In this document: piece after piece, positions 25,863 to 35,251 of the stretch
Layout: every line of letters begins with the position of its first letter
Position numbering within the stretch: position 1 is the first letter of the stretch
The notes under the pieces: generated by a model
The model's input: only the letters and a program-made list of their open reading frames with translations
The model's database searches: none
Told to the model about the DNA's origin: nothing
Assembly (NCBI GenBank): GCA_012838235.1
Contig: DUPQ01000077.1
Location: forward strand, 1 to 43,857
DNA from: Clostridiaceae bacterium
Lineage (GTDB): Bacteria > Bacillota > Clostridia > DUPQ01
Length of the DNA: 43,857 nucleotides
Reading direction: 5' to 3'
Made by a program: the position numbers and the translations under genes

Positions 25863-26780
25863 ATGCCATCAGTAAAATATTTAATTGAGTTATCCGGTGA
25901 AGAACGGAAAATCTTGCGTGATATTGTAACAAAAGCAAAAACTCTTGCATAACAATATTAAGAGCAAACATACTGCTTGCTTCGGATTGTGGTGCCAAAC
26001 AATATATGACGGTTTCTCAGATTACTGATGCATATTACACAACAGCAACTACAGTGCAGAATGTCAGGACTTCATATGCCAATAACGGTCTTGAAGCAAC
26101 AATCAGAAGAAAGAAACGAGAAACTCCTCTGGTACCGCTAAAAGTTACCGGTGATGTAGAGGCACATATTGTATCACTTGCCTGCGGTTCTTCATCTGAG
26201 GGATACGAGTGTTGGACAGTTCATCTTCTTGCAGATAAATGTGTTGAGTTGGATTATGTAGAATCTTTGTCTCATATGACTGTTGCTCGGGTTCTAAAAA
26301 AACGAATTTAAGCCTCATTTAAAGAAATACTGGTGTATTCCGCCTGCACATAATGCTGCTTTCGTTGCAGCAATGGAAGATGTGCTTACCGTATATAGCC
26401 GACGATATGATGACGATTATCCTGTAGTATGCATGGACGAGAAACCTGTCCAATTATTCGCTAATGCTAGAAAGAGTATTTGTTTCAAAGATGGCAGAAT
26501 AGAGTATGAGGATAATGAATATATACGAAACGGGACGGCATTTATCTTCATATTCACTGAACCTCTAAACGTATGGCATTATGCTCAGACGGAAGAACAC
26601 TGTACAAAGAGGATTGAGCAAAAAAGATTGAATGGCTTCTTGAAACACAGTATCCGTCAGTAAAGAAAGTAGTTATTGTTATGGATGATTTAAATATACA
26701 TTCAAATTGCTTCACTTTATCAGACTTTTGAGCCTAAGCATGCTCTTAAATTAGCTGGCAGACTGGAACTGCAAGGGTAA
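25863..26780 (+). pseudogene. IS630-family transposase, broken by several frameshifts
   Basis: The translation starts MPSVKYLIELSGEERKILRD, the usual opening of IS630-family transposases, and continues in a second frame (TILRANILLASDCG) after a shift near 25945. Another shift falls near 26305, where ARVLKK continues as NEFKPHLKKYWCIPPAHNAA. The first catalytic Asp is in VVCMDEKPVQLF and the second in VVIVMDDLNIHS, again followed by a shift near 26710. The last segment ends in KHALKLAGRLEL, and the C-terminal part with the catalytic Glu is missing. It cannot encode an active transposase. It separates the ATP-grasp gene from the sulfotransferase-like gene and marks the start of the decayed part of the island. 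Confidence 0.88.
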
Positions 26781-27078
26781 AACCGAAAAGGTTATATCCT
26801 ATAATAAACATTTAGATGTTACAGGGTACTAGAAAAGGCATTATACTTAAGATATATTATCATAGTGATAAGTTTACTACTGTTAAGTGCATTTTTAGTG
26901 TTTTCATTAAAAGCAACATTATTCAATGATAAACGGTTTTAAGTAAAGGAGAACATTTTTTGCATCATAAAAAGCCATAAATTAACTTTTAAGAAATCTT
27001 AATGCAATATGCTTTTTTTGATTATTATTTGTTTTTGGGACTAATCATGTAAGAAAATTTAAAATATGGAGGTATGGA
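26781..27078. other. AT-rich spacer after the IS630 remnant
   Basis: It holds no gene. It probably includes the lost right end of the insertion sequence and the upstream region of the sulfotransferase-like gene, whose GGAGG lies at 27068-27072. Confidence 0.5.
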
Positions 27079-28218
27079 ATGGTAAAAAAACAATTTGTTG
27101 CGGTTACAGGTTATTGTGGTACAGGTTCTTCAGCAGTTATTGATCTTTTAAAGGAGTATAGTGATGTAAATATTGCAGCTCCTGTTCCTGAATGTTACGA
27201 GCATGTGGCCCTTTATTTTCAAGGAGGTCTTTATGATTTAGCATCAATTCTCTTGTCTCCATATCGTAGTGTCTCTAGTTCTAGTATGGCAATTAGCGAG
27301 TTTATTGATACCGCCAAACGTTTAAATGATAATGACTTTGGATGGTATGGTGGTTATGCGGAGCATTATGGAGCTACATATATGGATGCAGTTAATAAAT
27401 TTGTTTCAACAATTAGTACTGAAAGGAGCGGTCGCAATCTTGAACATCGTATTGGGATAAGAAAGAGTGTTATTAAGGCGATACTACAAATAGGAGCAAA
27501 AATATTGTATAATCGCCCCATTACATCGTTAGGACGGAAATATGTGTATGTTTCAAAACCGTTTTTTTATTGCATGCCAACCGAAGAAGAGTTTTTTTGT
27601 GCTGCAAAACAATATATTCTATCGTATTTGCAAATGTGCTCAAAGGGTGAAGGAGTCAATGTTTTTGATCATCTTCTGTGGCCACAGCAGTCGGATACAA
27701 TTAGTGAATTCTTCCCAGAGAATTTTAAAGTTATAGTTGTGTATAGAGATCCAAGAGATGTATATTTACTAAATAAGTATTATTGGTATAAGCCTCCGGT
27801 ATCAGCTCCGGGAGCGATACCATACTTTCCCACAGATGTAATGAAGTTTTGTGATGAGTGGAAGAGAATGATATATGATTGTACTGGAAAGAAGAACGTT
27901 CTTTTGATATTCTTTGAAGATTTAGTTTATCAATATGATAAAACAGTAAAGAATATCGAAGATTTTCTGGATTTAGAAATAAATAATCACACAAAAAAGT
28001 ATACATTTTTTGAACCGGAAAGATCAATTGAAAATACACAGGTCTTTCGTCTATCAAATGAATGGATTGAAGAGATTGCTCCAATTAATAGCCTCCTCAG
28101 TAGTTATTTATATCACTTCCCCTATAATCGAATACCTGAAAAAACACTTTGGTTTGATTCAGATCTTCAATTAATAAATGTTAGAAAAAAGAAAAAGATA
28201 AATAGGGATAATTCATGA
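27079..28218 (+). CDS. Sulfotransferase-like protein
   Basis: This 379-residue protein resembles P-loop sulfotransferases, which move sulfate from PAPS to a hydroxyl or amine. A 5'-phosphosulfate-binding loop is seen near the start (VTGYCGTGSSAVIDLL, about residues 9-24). The 3'-phosphate motif is in FKVIVVYRDPRDVYLL (about 215-230), followed by the downstream LLIFFEDLVYQYDKTVKNIE typical of the family. No membrane segment is visible, so modification should occur in the cytoplasm, before export. GGAGG lies 6 nt upstream of the ATG. It stands alone between two decayed segments. A role in sulfating the glycan is inference; no PAPS-synthesis genes lie in the window. Confidence 0.75.
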   Translation: MVKKQFVAVTGYCGTGSSAVIDLLKEYSDVNIAAPVPECYEHVALYFQGGLYDLASILLSPYRSVSSSSMAISEFIDTAKRLNDNDFGWYGGYAEHYGATYMDAVNKFVSTISTERSGRNLEHRIGIRKSVIKAILQIGAKILYNRPITSLGRKYVYVSKPFFYCMPTEEEFFCAAKQYILSYLQMCSKGEGVNVFDHLLWPQQSDTISEFFPENFKVIVVYRDPRDVYLLNKYYWYKPPVSAPGAIPYFPTDVMKFCDEWKRMIYDCTGKKNVLLIFFEDLVYQYDKTVKNIEDFLDLEINNHTKKYTFFEPERSIENTQVFRLSNEWIEEIAPINSLLSSYLYHFPYNRIPEKTLWFDSDLQLINVRKKKKINRDNS

Positions 28219-28646
28219 TGCGTGGATTATAGTACTTCCGAAAAATTAATGACTATTCTACATTGATTCATGGCTAAAGTATTTAGTATTCTAAATCTAC
28301 ACACAAAGTATTGCTTTGATAAGAACAATCTTTCTATGGGTTTAGAGGTATTTAGATTAGTAGGTGGTTTGAATACTCAAGAAAGAATCTAAATATATAA
28401 GGCAAACAAATTTGACGTAGATTAACCAGTTAAAGATAATAGTTTGGGAAAAAGTAATAGATTTGGCAATAAGGTATCCTCGAGAAACTTAGTATTATTG
28501 TTTTAGATTCCTTTTCTATAAAAGTAAAAAGTGTTTACTATTTTAAGTTTCCGTACTTTTTTAATTAACGGTAATATAATAAAATTGTATTTTATTAAAG
28601 CATGTAAAGAATAGAGTATAACATTATAAGTAAAAAGGTTTTATTT
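28219..28646. other. AT-rich gap before phosphonate module A
   Basis: I see no gene or convincing terminator. A promoter for module A would be expected here, but no clear -35/-10 pair stands out. Confidence 0.5.
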
Positions 28647-29000
28647 ATGAAGATAGAAACTTTGTTAAGATATTTAAGCAATAGTTTTATGACAGGCGTG
28701 CTGGATTCATAACATAAAGAGATGTGTAAATTTATAAATGCTGATAGTTTGTATTTCAATATTACTGTAGCAAATGAAGGCAATGCAGTTGCTGTAGCAA
28801 CTGGATATCATCTGGCTACAGGAAAGACTCCAATTGTATATTTGCAGAATAGTGGTATTGGGAATACAATGAATCCGATTATTTCCCTTATCAACGACAG
28901 AGCATATACAATGCCTTGTGTATTTATAATGGGCTGGCGAGGTGAACCGGGTATACATGATGAACTACAGCATATGTTTCAAGGCGAAATAACCCTAGAT

Positions 29001-29792
29001 GAATATTCCGGACCATTTTGAGCCAACTATCAGGAGTCTGAGAGCCACCCTTCCGTTACCCGAGAGCCAATATTACGCTAATCAAGAGTCACCTTTTTCT
29101 ATGGCTTCATTGCTTTTTCCCCATGCAACATCTTGGCGTAAGTATATGTAAAGGTGAGTCAAGAATTATAAGCAAATATCGAGAATTAAGCGACTGCACT
29201 GCATAGTTTTTAGTAAGAGAAACATTGCACAATATCGAAGTATATACATCACCATAGTTACAACCAGTGAAAAAATCTACATGGTCTGCGCCTTCGGTAT
29301 AAAAGCCTATAGACAGTTTTACACTGTATGATATGTCAGACTTCCTGATTTTTTGCTGGAAATTGAAGTTGCTAAAAGCGAAGGAGATTATGCAAAGGCA
29401 TTAAACAAATTTATTAAACCGACGTTACTAATAATTGACGAATGGTTACTTATGAAACTTAATAGTTCAGAGGTAAAACATGTTTTTGAGTTAATTCACA
29501 AAAGCTACAAAAGAAGTTCCACAATCTTCTCACAGTTCAGAAAAGAAGACTGGTGTGAAGGAATTGGTGGTGATGATAGTACTCTAGCAGAGGTAATTAT
29601 GGACAGAATCACATGCGATTTTTGCAAGATTGATATTGAAGGTCTAGATAAAAGCAAGGGTGAATCAATGCGAAAGAGTTATAGATTAGATGCCAAAGAA
29701 GTAAGATAATTAAAAAACAAGGTAGCACTATCAATCCGGATGGGTAGCTTTCATTCTACCAGACTGGTGGCTCCACTGCACTGGAATAGATA
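29001..29792 (+). mobile_element. IS21-family element, internally deleted
   Basis: The element is inserted in the module A decarboxylase gene and is flanked by a 7-bp direct repeat, CCTAGAT (28994-29000 and 29793-29799); joining the two sides restores the decarboxylase frame. The left end begins GAATATTCCGGACC and carries spaced GAGAGCCAC-like motifs, the multiple end repeats typical of IS21. Only a trace of istA remains (about 29170-29220, KYRELSDCTA). Part of istB follows at 29333-29709. At roughly 790 bp it is about a third of a full element, so it cannot move on its own. Confidence 0.85.
29333..29709 (+). pseudogene. istB: istB fragment (IS21 helper ATPase, C-terminal half)
   Basis: About 120 residues match the C-terminal half of IstB: LPDFLLEIEVAKSEGDYAKA, then LLIIDEWLL (Walker B) and ELIHKSYKRSSTIFSQFRKE, with DWCEGIGGDD and IMDRI near the end. 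The N-terminal half with the Walker A loop is deleted. It lies inside the IS21 remnant and is not functional. Confidence 0.85.
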
Positions 29793-30560
29793 CCTAGATT
29801 TATTACATACCTTAGGTATTGATACATATATTATTTCAAAAGATACAACAGAAGATGATTTAAAAGACCAAATAAAAAATGGAAGATAAATTTAGCTTCA
29901 GGTAAAAGTGTAGCATTCATAGTTAAGAAAAATTCGTTGGTGTATGATAAAAAGTGCGAATATAAAAACGATTATACAATGAATCGCGAAGAAGTTTTAA
30001 GAATGATTACTGATATCTCAAAAGAGGATATATTAGTTACTACTACCGGAAAAACATCAAGGGAGTTGTTTGAAATAAGAGAAAGCAATAAGCAGTCTCA
30101 TAAATATGATTTCTTAACAGTTGGTTCAATGGGACACTGTTCTTCTATTGCCTTTGGTATTGCACTACAAAAAAAGAAAACTAAAATATGGTGCATTGAT
30201 GGCGATGGAGCAGCGATAATGCATATGGGTTCAATGGCTAAAATAGGATCTAATAAACCTAGCAATCTGATTCATATTGTAATAAATAACAACTCGCATG
30301 AAAGTGTAGGAGGTATGCCGACTGTTGGGGGGCAAATAGATTTTGTAAAGATAGCACAAGGGTGTGGATATGAGTATACAATCAGTGTTGATAATTATGC
30401 TGATTTAGAAATAGAATTAAACAGAGTTAAAAAAATGAATAAACTTGTATTTTTTGAAGTGAAAACAGCAATAGGATCTCGCAGTAATTTGGGTAGACCA
30501 ACAAAATCACCTGTAGAGAATAAAGAAGATTTTATGCAATACCTTAAGGAGTGTGAATAA

Positions 30561-32567
30561 ATGAAAGCCCTTATACTAAATTCAGGTTTAGGACGCAGGA
30601 TGGGAGTATTGACATCTGAACATCCTAAATGCATGACAGAAATAACTAATACAGATACTATTCTTAGTAGACAGCTTAAGCAGTTAGTTGATGTAGGTAT
30701 TGAGGATGTTATTATCACCACAGGCTTATTTGATGAAGTTCTTGTAAAATACTGTGAATCATTGGATTTATCGCTAAAATATACATTTGTTAAAAACCCG
30801 GTATATGATAAGACCAATTATATATACTCAATGTACTGTGCAAGAGAATATTTAAATGACGACATTCTTTTAATGCATGGAGATTTAGTCTTTGAGAATT
30901 CTGTTCTGGATAAAGTAATGGATTTTAATGGTAGTTGTATGACAATCAGTTCTACAGTAAGCTTACCTGAGAAAGACTTTAAAGTACAGTTAAGAGATGG
31001 CTATATCAGCACAGTTGCGGTTAATGTTTTTGAAAATGCTTATTCAGCACAACCGTTGTATAAGCTTAAGAGGAGGGACTGGTTAGTTTGGTTAGATAAG
31101 ATTATTAATTTCTGTGAAAATGGTCAAACTAATTGTTATGCTGAAAATGCATTTAATGAGGTTTCCGAGAAGTGTTTAATAAAACCTTTGGATGTTAAGA
31201 ATGAACTTTGTAACGAAATTGATACTCCTGAGGATCTTTTGGTTATAACTAAGAGATTAAAAGCAGTCATGAATAGGGATGTATACATGTGTTTTTCTAC
31301 TGATATGTTGCATAGCGGTCACATGGCTATCTTAAAGAAAGCAAGCAGGCTTGGTCGGTTAACTATCGGAGTATTGTCCGATGAAGCAATAGCAAATTTT
31401 AAAAGATATCCTTTAATGCCATTTGAAGAAAGGAAAACATTATTTGAGAATATAGTGGGTGTAAATAGAGTTGTGCTTCAAGAAGAATTAAGTTATAGGA
31501 AGAATTTAGAGAAATACAAGCCTGAATATGTTGTTCATGGGGATGACTGGAAAGAAGGATTTCAAAAACCTATAAGAGATGAAGTAGTTGAGATTCTATC
31601 TACTTATGGTGGAAAATTAGTGGAATTTCCATATTCAAAGGACAAAAGATATGATGAATTGGAACGGTCAGCCAGAGAGCATCTTTCAATACCGGATATA
31701 AGGAGGGGTAGACTTCGCAAGTTATTATCAGTGAAACATTTAGTAACAGCTATTGAGGCTCACAATGGAATAACAGGATTAATAGCAGAGAATACCAAGG
31801 TATATCAGGATGGCAAGGCATATCAGTTTGATGCTATGTGGGTTTCATCATTATGCGATTCAACATCAAAAGGCAAACCGGATATTGAGCTTGTTGACAT
31901 GTCTTCGAGACTAAGAACAATAGATGATATTATGGAAGTGACTACAAAACCTATTATTTTAGACGGAGATACAGGTGGCTTAGTGGAACACTTCATATAT
32001 AATGTCAGGACACTGGAGAGAGTAGGAGTGTCTGCTATTATTATTGAAGACAAAACAGGTTTAAAAAGAAATTCGCTGTTCGGTTCAGATGTAATACAAA
32101 CTCAAGATGATATAGAAAATTTCTGCACTAAAATCAAAGCCGGCAAAAATGCTCAAAAGACAAAGGAATTTATGATAATTGCCAGAATAGAATCCCTTAT
32201 TCTGGACAAAGGAATGGATGATGCGCTATCAAGAGCTTTTGCATATGTTAATGCCGGAGCTGATGGAATTATGATACATAGTCGTAAAAAAGAACCGGAT
32301 GAAGTATTTGAGTTCGTTGAACTTTTTAGAAAGAAAGACAAAAACACACCTATTGTTGTTGTTCCTACTTCATATAACACAGTAACAGAAGAAGAGTTGG
32401 AAAAAAAGGGTGTAAATATAGTTATATATGCTAATCACTTAACAAGAAGTTCATTTCCTGCTATGCAAAAAGTAGCAATGACAATTCTTGAAAATCACAG
32501 AGCATATGAAGCTGATAAGATGTGTATGCCGATAAAGGATATTATTTCATTAATACCTGAGGAGTGA
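30561..32567 (+). CDS. aepX: Three-domain fusion: nucleotidyltransferase, cytidylyltransferase and PEP mutase
   Basis: This 668-residue protein joins three enzymes of phosphonate synthesis and activation. Residues 1-235 are a LicC/PntC-like nucleotidyltransferase (MKALILNSGLGRRMGVLTSE followed by HPKCMTEI). Residues about 240-375 are a TagD-like cytidylyltransferase with the HxGH motif at 251-254 (HSGH). Residues about 385-668 are phosphoenolpyruvate mutase, with FDAMWVSSLCDS, the magnesium-site LDGDTGG, and the PEP-mutase signature EDKTGLKRNS at about 496-505. Fom1 of fosfomycin synthesis has the last two domains in this order. PEP mutase makes phosphonopyruvate; the other two domains probably form CMP-phosphonates. 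The NTase motif is atypical (NSGLG for AAGxG). It follows the dead decarboxylase directly and ends 5 nt before the dehydrogenase start. Confidence 0.88.
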   Translation: MKALILNSGLGRRMGVLTSEHPKCMTEITNTDTILSRQLKQLVDVGIEDVIITTGLFDEVLVKYCESLDLSLKYTFVKNPVYDKTNYIYSMYCAREYLNDDILLMHGDLVFENSVLDKVMDFNGSCMTISSTVSLPEKDFKVQLRDGYISTVAVNVFENAYSAQPLYKLKRRDWLVWLDKIINFCENGQTNCYAENAFNEVSEKCLIKPLDVKNELCNEIDTPEDLLVITKRLKAVMNRDVYMCFSTDMLHSGHMAILKKASRLGRLTIGVLSDEAIANFKRYPLMPFEERKTLFENIVGVNRVVLQEELSYRKNLEKYKPEYVVHGDDWKEGFQKPIRDEVVEILSTYGGKLVEFPYSKDKRYDELERSAREHLSIPDIRRGRLRKLLSVKHLVTAIEAHNGITGLIAENTKVYQDGKAYQFDAMWVSSLCDSTSKGKPDIELVDMSSRLRTIDDIMEVTTKPIILDGDTGGLVEHFIYNVRTLERVGVSAIIIEDKTGLKRNSLFGSDVIQTQDDIENFCTKIKAGKNAQKTKEFMIIARIESLILDKGMDDALSRAFAYVNAGADGIMIHSRKKEPDEVFEFVELFRKKDKNTPIVVVPTSYNTVTEEELEKKGVNIVIYANHLTRSSFPAMQKVAMTILENHRAYEADKMCMPIKDIISLIPEE

Positions 32568-32572
32568 TAAGT

Positions 32573-33670
32573 ATGCAAAGAATTATCCGGACAGAAAACA
32601 CTATTATTGAACTAGAAAAGATATTAAAGGATTTAAATGTCACTAAGTATTTTCTTGTATGTGGCAAATCAATTAAAAAACATGACATTTATGATTTTTT
32701 CATTAAGGATTTCAGGTTGGTAGGAATATTTAACGAATATACTTCAAATCCTAAATTAGAGGATATCTGTAGAGGAGTAGAAAAGTATAAAGTATCGGGA
32801 AGTAACTGTATCATATGTGTAGGTGGAGGAAGCTCTATTGACGTAGCAAAGTGTATCAAGATATTCTCAAATATAGATAACCCTGATGATTATCTAAAGA
32901 AGATCAACATAGATAGCGATGATACAATTATTGCTATTCCTACAACAGCAGGTTCAGGTAGTGAATCTACAAAATTTGCTGTAGTGTATGTAGATAATGA
33001 AAAGAAATCTGTGGAGAGTGACATCATATTACCTCAGTATGCAATATTAAACAGCAATTATTTATCACAACTTCCTATGAAACATAAGGTTTGTACGATG
33101 ATGGATGCCATGTGCCAGTCAATAGAAGCTTGGTGGTCGGTGAATTCTACAGAACAGAGTATAGAGTATTCAAAAGAAGCTTTAATGTTGATAGTCAGTA
33201 ATATGGATAATTATCTTACAACCGATGATAAAGAAGCATCTGATAGAATATTACTTGCTGCTAATTTAAGCGGAAGAGCAATAAATATTGCTAAAACAAC
33301 AGCTACTCATGCAATGAGTTATAAACTGACAACACTTTATAACATACCGCACGGTTGTTCTGTTGCTGTTTTGTTGCCAAAGATATGGGGGTATATGGTA
33401 GACAATATTGATAAATGCACTGACAAAAGAGGTATAGAGTATCTAAACAATGTATTCTTTTCTATAGCAAACTGTTTTGGTGTAGACAACCCAAAAGCAG
33501 CAATAGGTAAAATTGAAGGTATTATAGAAAAAAACAACATTAAAAGTCCGATTGTTAAAAAATCAGATTTTTTACAGCTTGTGAAATCTGTGAATATTGA
33601 AAGATTGAGGAATAATCCTGTGTATATTTCGGAGGATGACATCTGTTCACTGTATTCTTCTTTGTGTTAA
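32573..33670 (+). CDS. Iron-type alcohol dehydrogenase, predicted phosphonoacetaldehyde reductase
   Basis: This 365-residue group III alcohol dehydrogenase has the NAD(P)-binding ICVGGGSSIDVAK (about residues 79-91) and AIPTTAGSGSE (about 121-131). Metal-ligand His residues lie in TATHAMSYKL and NIPHGCSVAVLLP. Relatives such as PhpC and FomC reduce phosphonoacetaldehyde to 2-hydroxyethylphosphonate. The position directly after a PEP mutase fusion makes that the likely reaction here. The ATG at 32573 follows GAGGAG by 8 nt; a GTG at 32564 is less likely. Phosphonoacetaldehyde must come from a decarboxylase, and the one in this module is dead, so the intact copy at 37720 would have to supply it. 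Confidence 0.85.
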   Translation: MQRIIRTENTIIELEKILKDLNVTKYFLVCGKSIKKHDIYDFFIKDFRLVGIFNEYTSNPKLEDICRGVEKYKVSGSNCIICVGGGSSIDVAKCIKIFSNIDNPDDYLKKINIDSDDTIIAIPTTAGSGSESTKFAVVYVDNEKKSVESDIILPQYAILNSNYLSQLPMKHKVCTMMDAMCQSIEAWWSVNSTEQSIEYSKEALMLIVSNMDNYLTTDDKEASDRILLAANLSGRAINIAKTTATHAMSYKLTTLYNIPHGCSVAVLLPKIWGYMVDNIDKCTDKRGIEYLNNVFFSIANCFGVDNPKAAIGKIEGIIEKNNIKSPIVKKSDFLQLVKSVNIERLRNNPVYISEDDICSLYSSLC

Positions 33671-33807
33671 TGTTTTTATTGGTAGTAAAACTGTAAAGTA
33701 GATATGCTATAAAAAGAGTAGGCAAAGGAGAATATTCTGGTCAACAGTACAATTTTTTTAAAAGTAAATAATGTAGAAGACATCTTTATATTACATATTT
33801 ATATAAA

Positions 33808-34994
33808 ATGAAATATATTGAGGAATTACAATAAGAAACTAAAAGATTTTTGAGCAGAAAATTATATAAGAATGTTTTCACCCCGATGTTTTAATAGGAA
33901 GTAATAAGAATTATTATGGTGTGGTTATATACTATACATGTTTTCTGAAATGGCTGCACTGATTTATCTGAATATATGCTGTGATTTTATAGAAATACAC
34001 TCTTTACACAGAATATTCATCCAAACAAAAAAATAATATTGATAGATTTTTTTGGAGAATTACGGAAAGAGTTCGATACGAATAGCATAGACTATATTAG
34101 AGTTATACAGGTATTTTTTGTGAAAATTATTTTCCTGAGATTCTGTTTTCAACAAAATTGGAGCCTAAACAAATTCTTGCAGGATAGCAGAATGTTTAGA
34201 TGATAGATATTTAATAGTGGTATTTTTTGGAAATACAGGAGGACACATTCCTAAAACTATTATTTCCTCCATAAATGGGGTTTTAAGAGATTCAGATAAT
34301 CACATTGTTTCTCAAGAGATTGGTGAACAATTTTTAAGAAGAGAAGAAAAGTATGTAATAAAAAAGACTGTTGCTATTAGTAGTAGGAGAGATGTCAAAA
34401 TTGTTAAGTCAGGACCTGACAATTCAGTTAAACTATTGGCCTCTTTTGGGAACAATTACATTGTCTAGGAGTTTGTTTAATAACATCAGAGATTATATTC
34501 TCTAAATTGATCCTCGTTAAATACATTCTGAGTTATTACCTACATTTTGGAAGACCAAGTCTTTGTCTATCCGATTGCTTTAAACCTTGGAACATCAAAT
34601 GCTGATAGGGATAATATTCAATATGGAGGGATATCTGTATGTGTAAATATGGACGGAACACTCAAAAAGTATATTTTTTCTGAGTCCGGTGAACGATATG
34701 ATAAGCATCCAGATTCAGGGTTTCTTTTGAAAATTATCTTATTCCAGAAGTTGGAGATAAAGTAAGGAAGGTTGCTAGACACCTACATGAACAAATGCCA
34801 TATTTAGGAATTCTATCATGGGATTTGAGTATTGATAGAAAGGTAATATTATATTGACTGAGGTGAATACCACACATCAATCTGCATGATTTCCCCAGAT
34901 GGTTAACAGTGAGCCCTTATTTGGAGAAAATACAGAAAAAATGTTGAAAATGATAAGTGTTCGCTCCCGCAAGTATGGAGTTAAAGCAAAGTAG
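33808..34994 (+). pseudogene. Sugar-transfer-associated ATP-grasp protein, decayed
   Basis: Segments in different frames assemble into one protein of about 390 residues: MKYIEELQ then ETKRFLSRKLYKNVFTP near 33808; ENYFPEILFSTKLEPKQIL near 34120; FFGNTGGHIPKTIISSINGV near 34217; and VYPIALNLGTSNADRDNIQY with GGISVCVNMDGTLK near 34550. The end reads RHLHEQMPYLGILSWDLSID and FGENTEKMLK, stopping at 34992-34994. The pattern matches proteins annotated as sugar-transfer-associated ATP-grasp. Many stops and frameshifts make it non-functional. It separates the two phosphonate modules. The first 240 nt are assigned with less certainty than the rest. Confidence 0.75.
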
Positions 34995-35251
34995 GTTGTA
35001 TTATAAAGACTAGAGTATATTCCACTAAAGACTGAAAAATAGGGAGTATTAATCTGTTACATGGTTATTAGATATTCAAGTTATAAGAATAAATGAAGAA
35101 TAGAGAGATGATAAAAAGTATATTTGTGCTTCTATCATGAAAAAAGATAGACAGAATAATCAAGTGCTTTATATATTTAGATTATTAAATAGACAATATT
35201 GCTATAAAAGAATAAAATAAAAAATGAAATATGAATAACATAGGAGATTAT

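Larger units (their letters stand above)
28647..30560 (+). pseudogene. aepY: Phosphonopyruvate decarboxylase, module A, inactivated
   Basis: This is a broken paralogue of the intact gene at 37720. It starts MKIETLLRYLSNSFMTGVLDS and meets a TAA at 28710-28712. It continues with VANEGNAVAVATGYHLATGK and VFIMGWRGEPGIHDE, where the intact copy has the same motifs, and is then cut at QGEITLD by an IS21 remnant (29001-29792). It resumes as LLHTLGIDTYIISKDTTEDD, shifts frame near 29886, and is open from there to the end. The last 200 or so residues keep the thiamine-diphosphate motif GDGAAIMHMG...NN. With a stop, an insertion and a frameshift, a working enzyme is not expected. Its stop abuts the start of the fusion gene at 30561. 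Confidence 0.92.

Noticed and set aside
29937-30560. C-terminal half of the broken decarboxylase as a separate working subunit
   Set aside because: Split two-subunit relatives exist, but the N-terminal half is interrupted and this half lacks a clear ribosome binding site near a suitable start.
30395-30817. Minus-strand frame of 140 codons opposite the decarboxylase and fusion genes
   Set aside because: It is antisense to two recognisable coding regions, with no ribosome binding site or motif.
34217-34765. Two small hypothetical genes (83 and 72 codons)
   Set aside because: Their translations join with neighbouring frames into one ATP-grasp protein, so they are pieces of a pseudogene.
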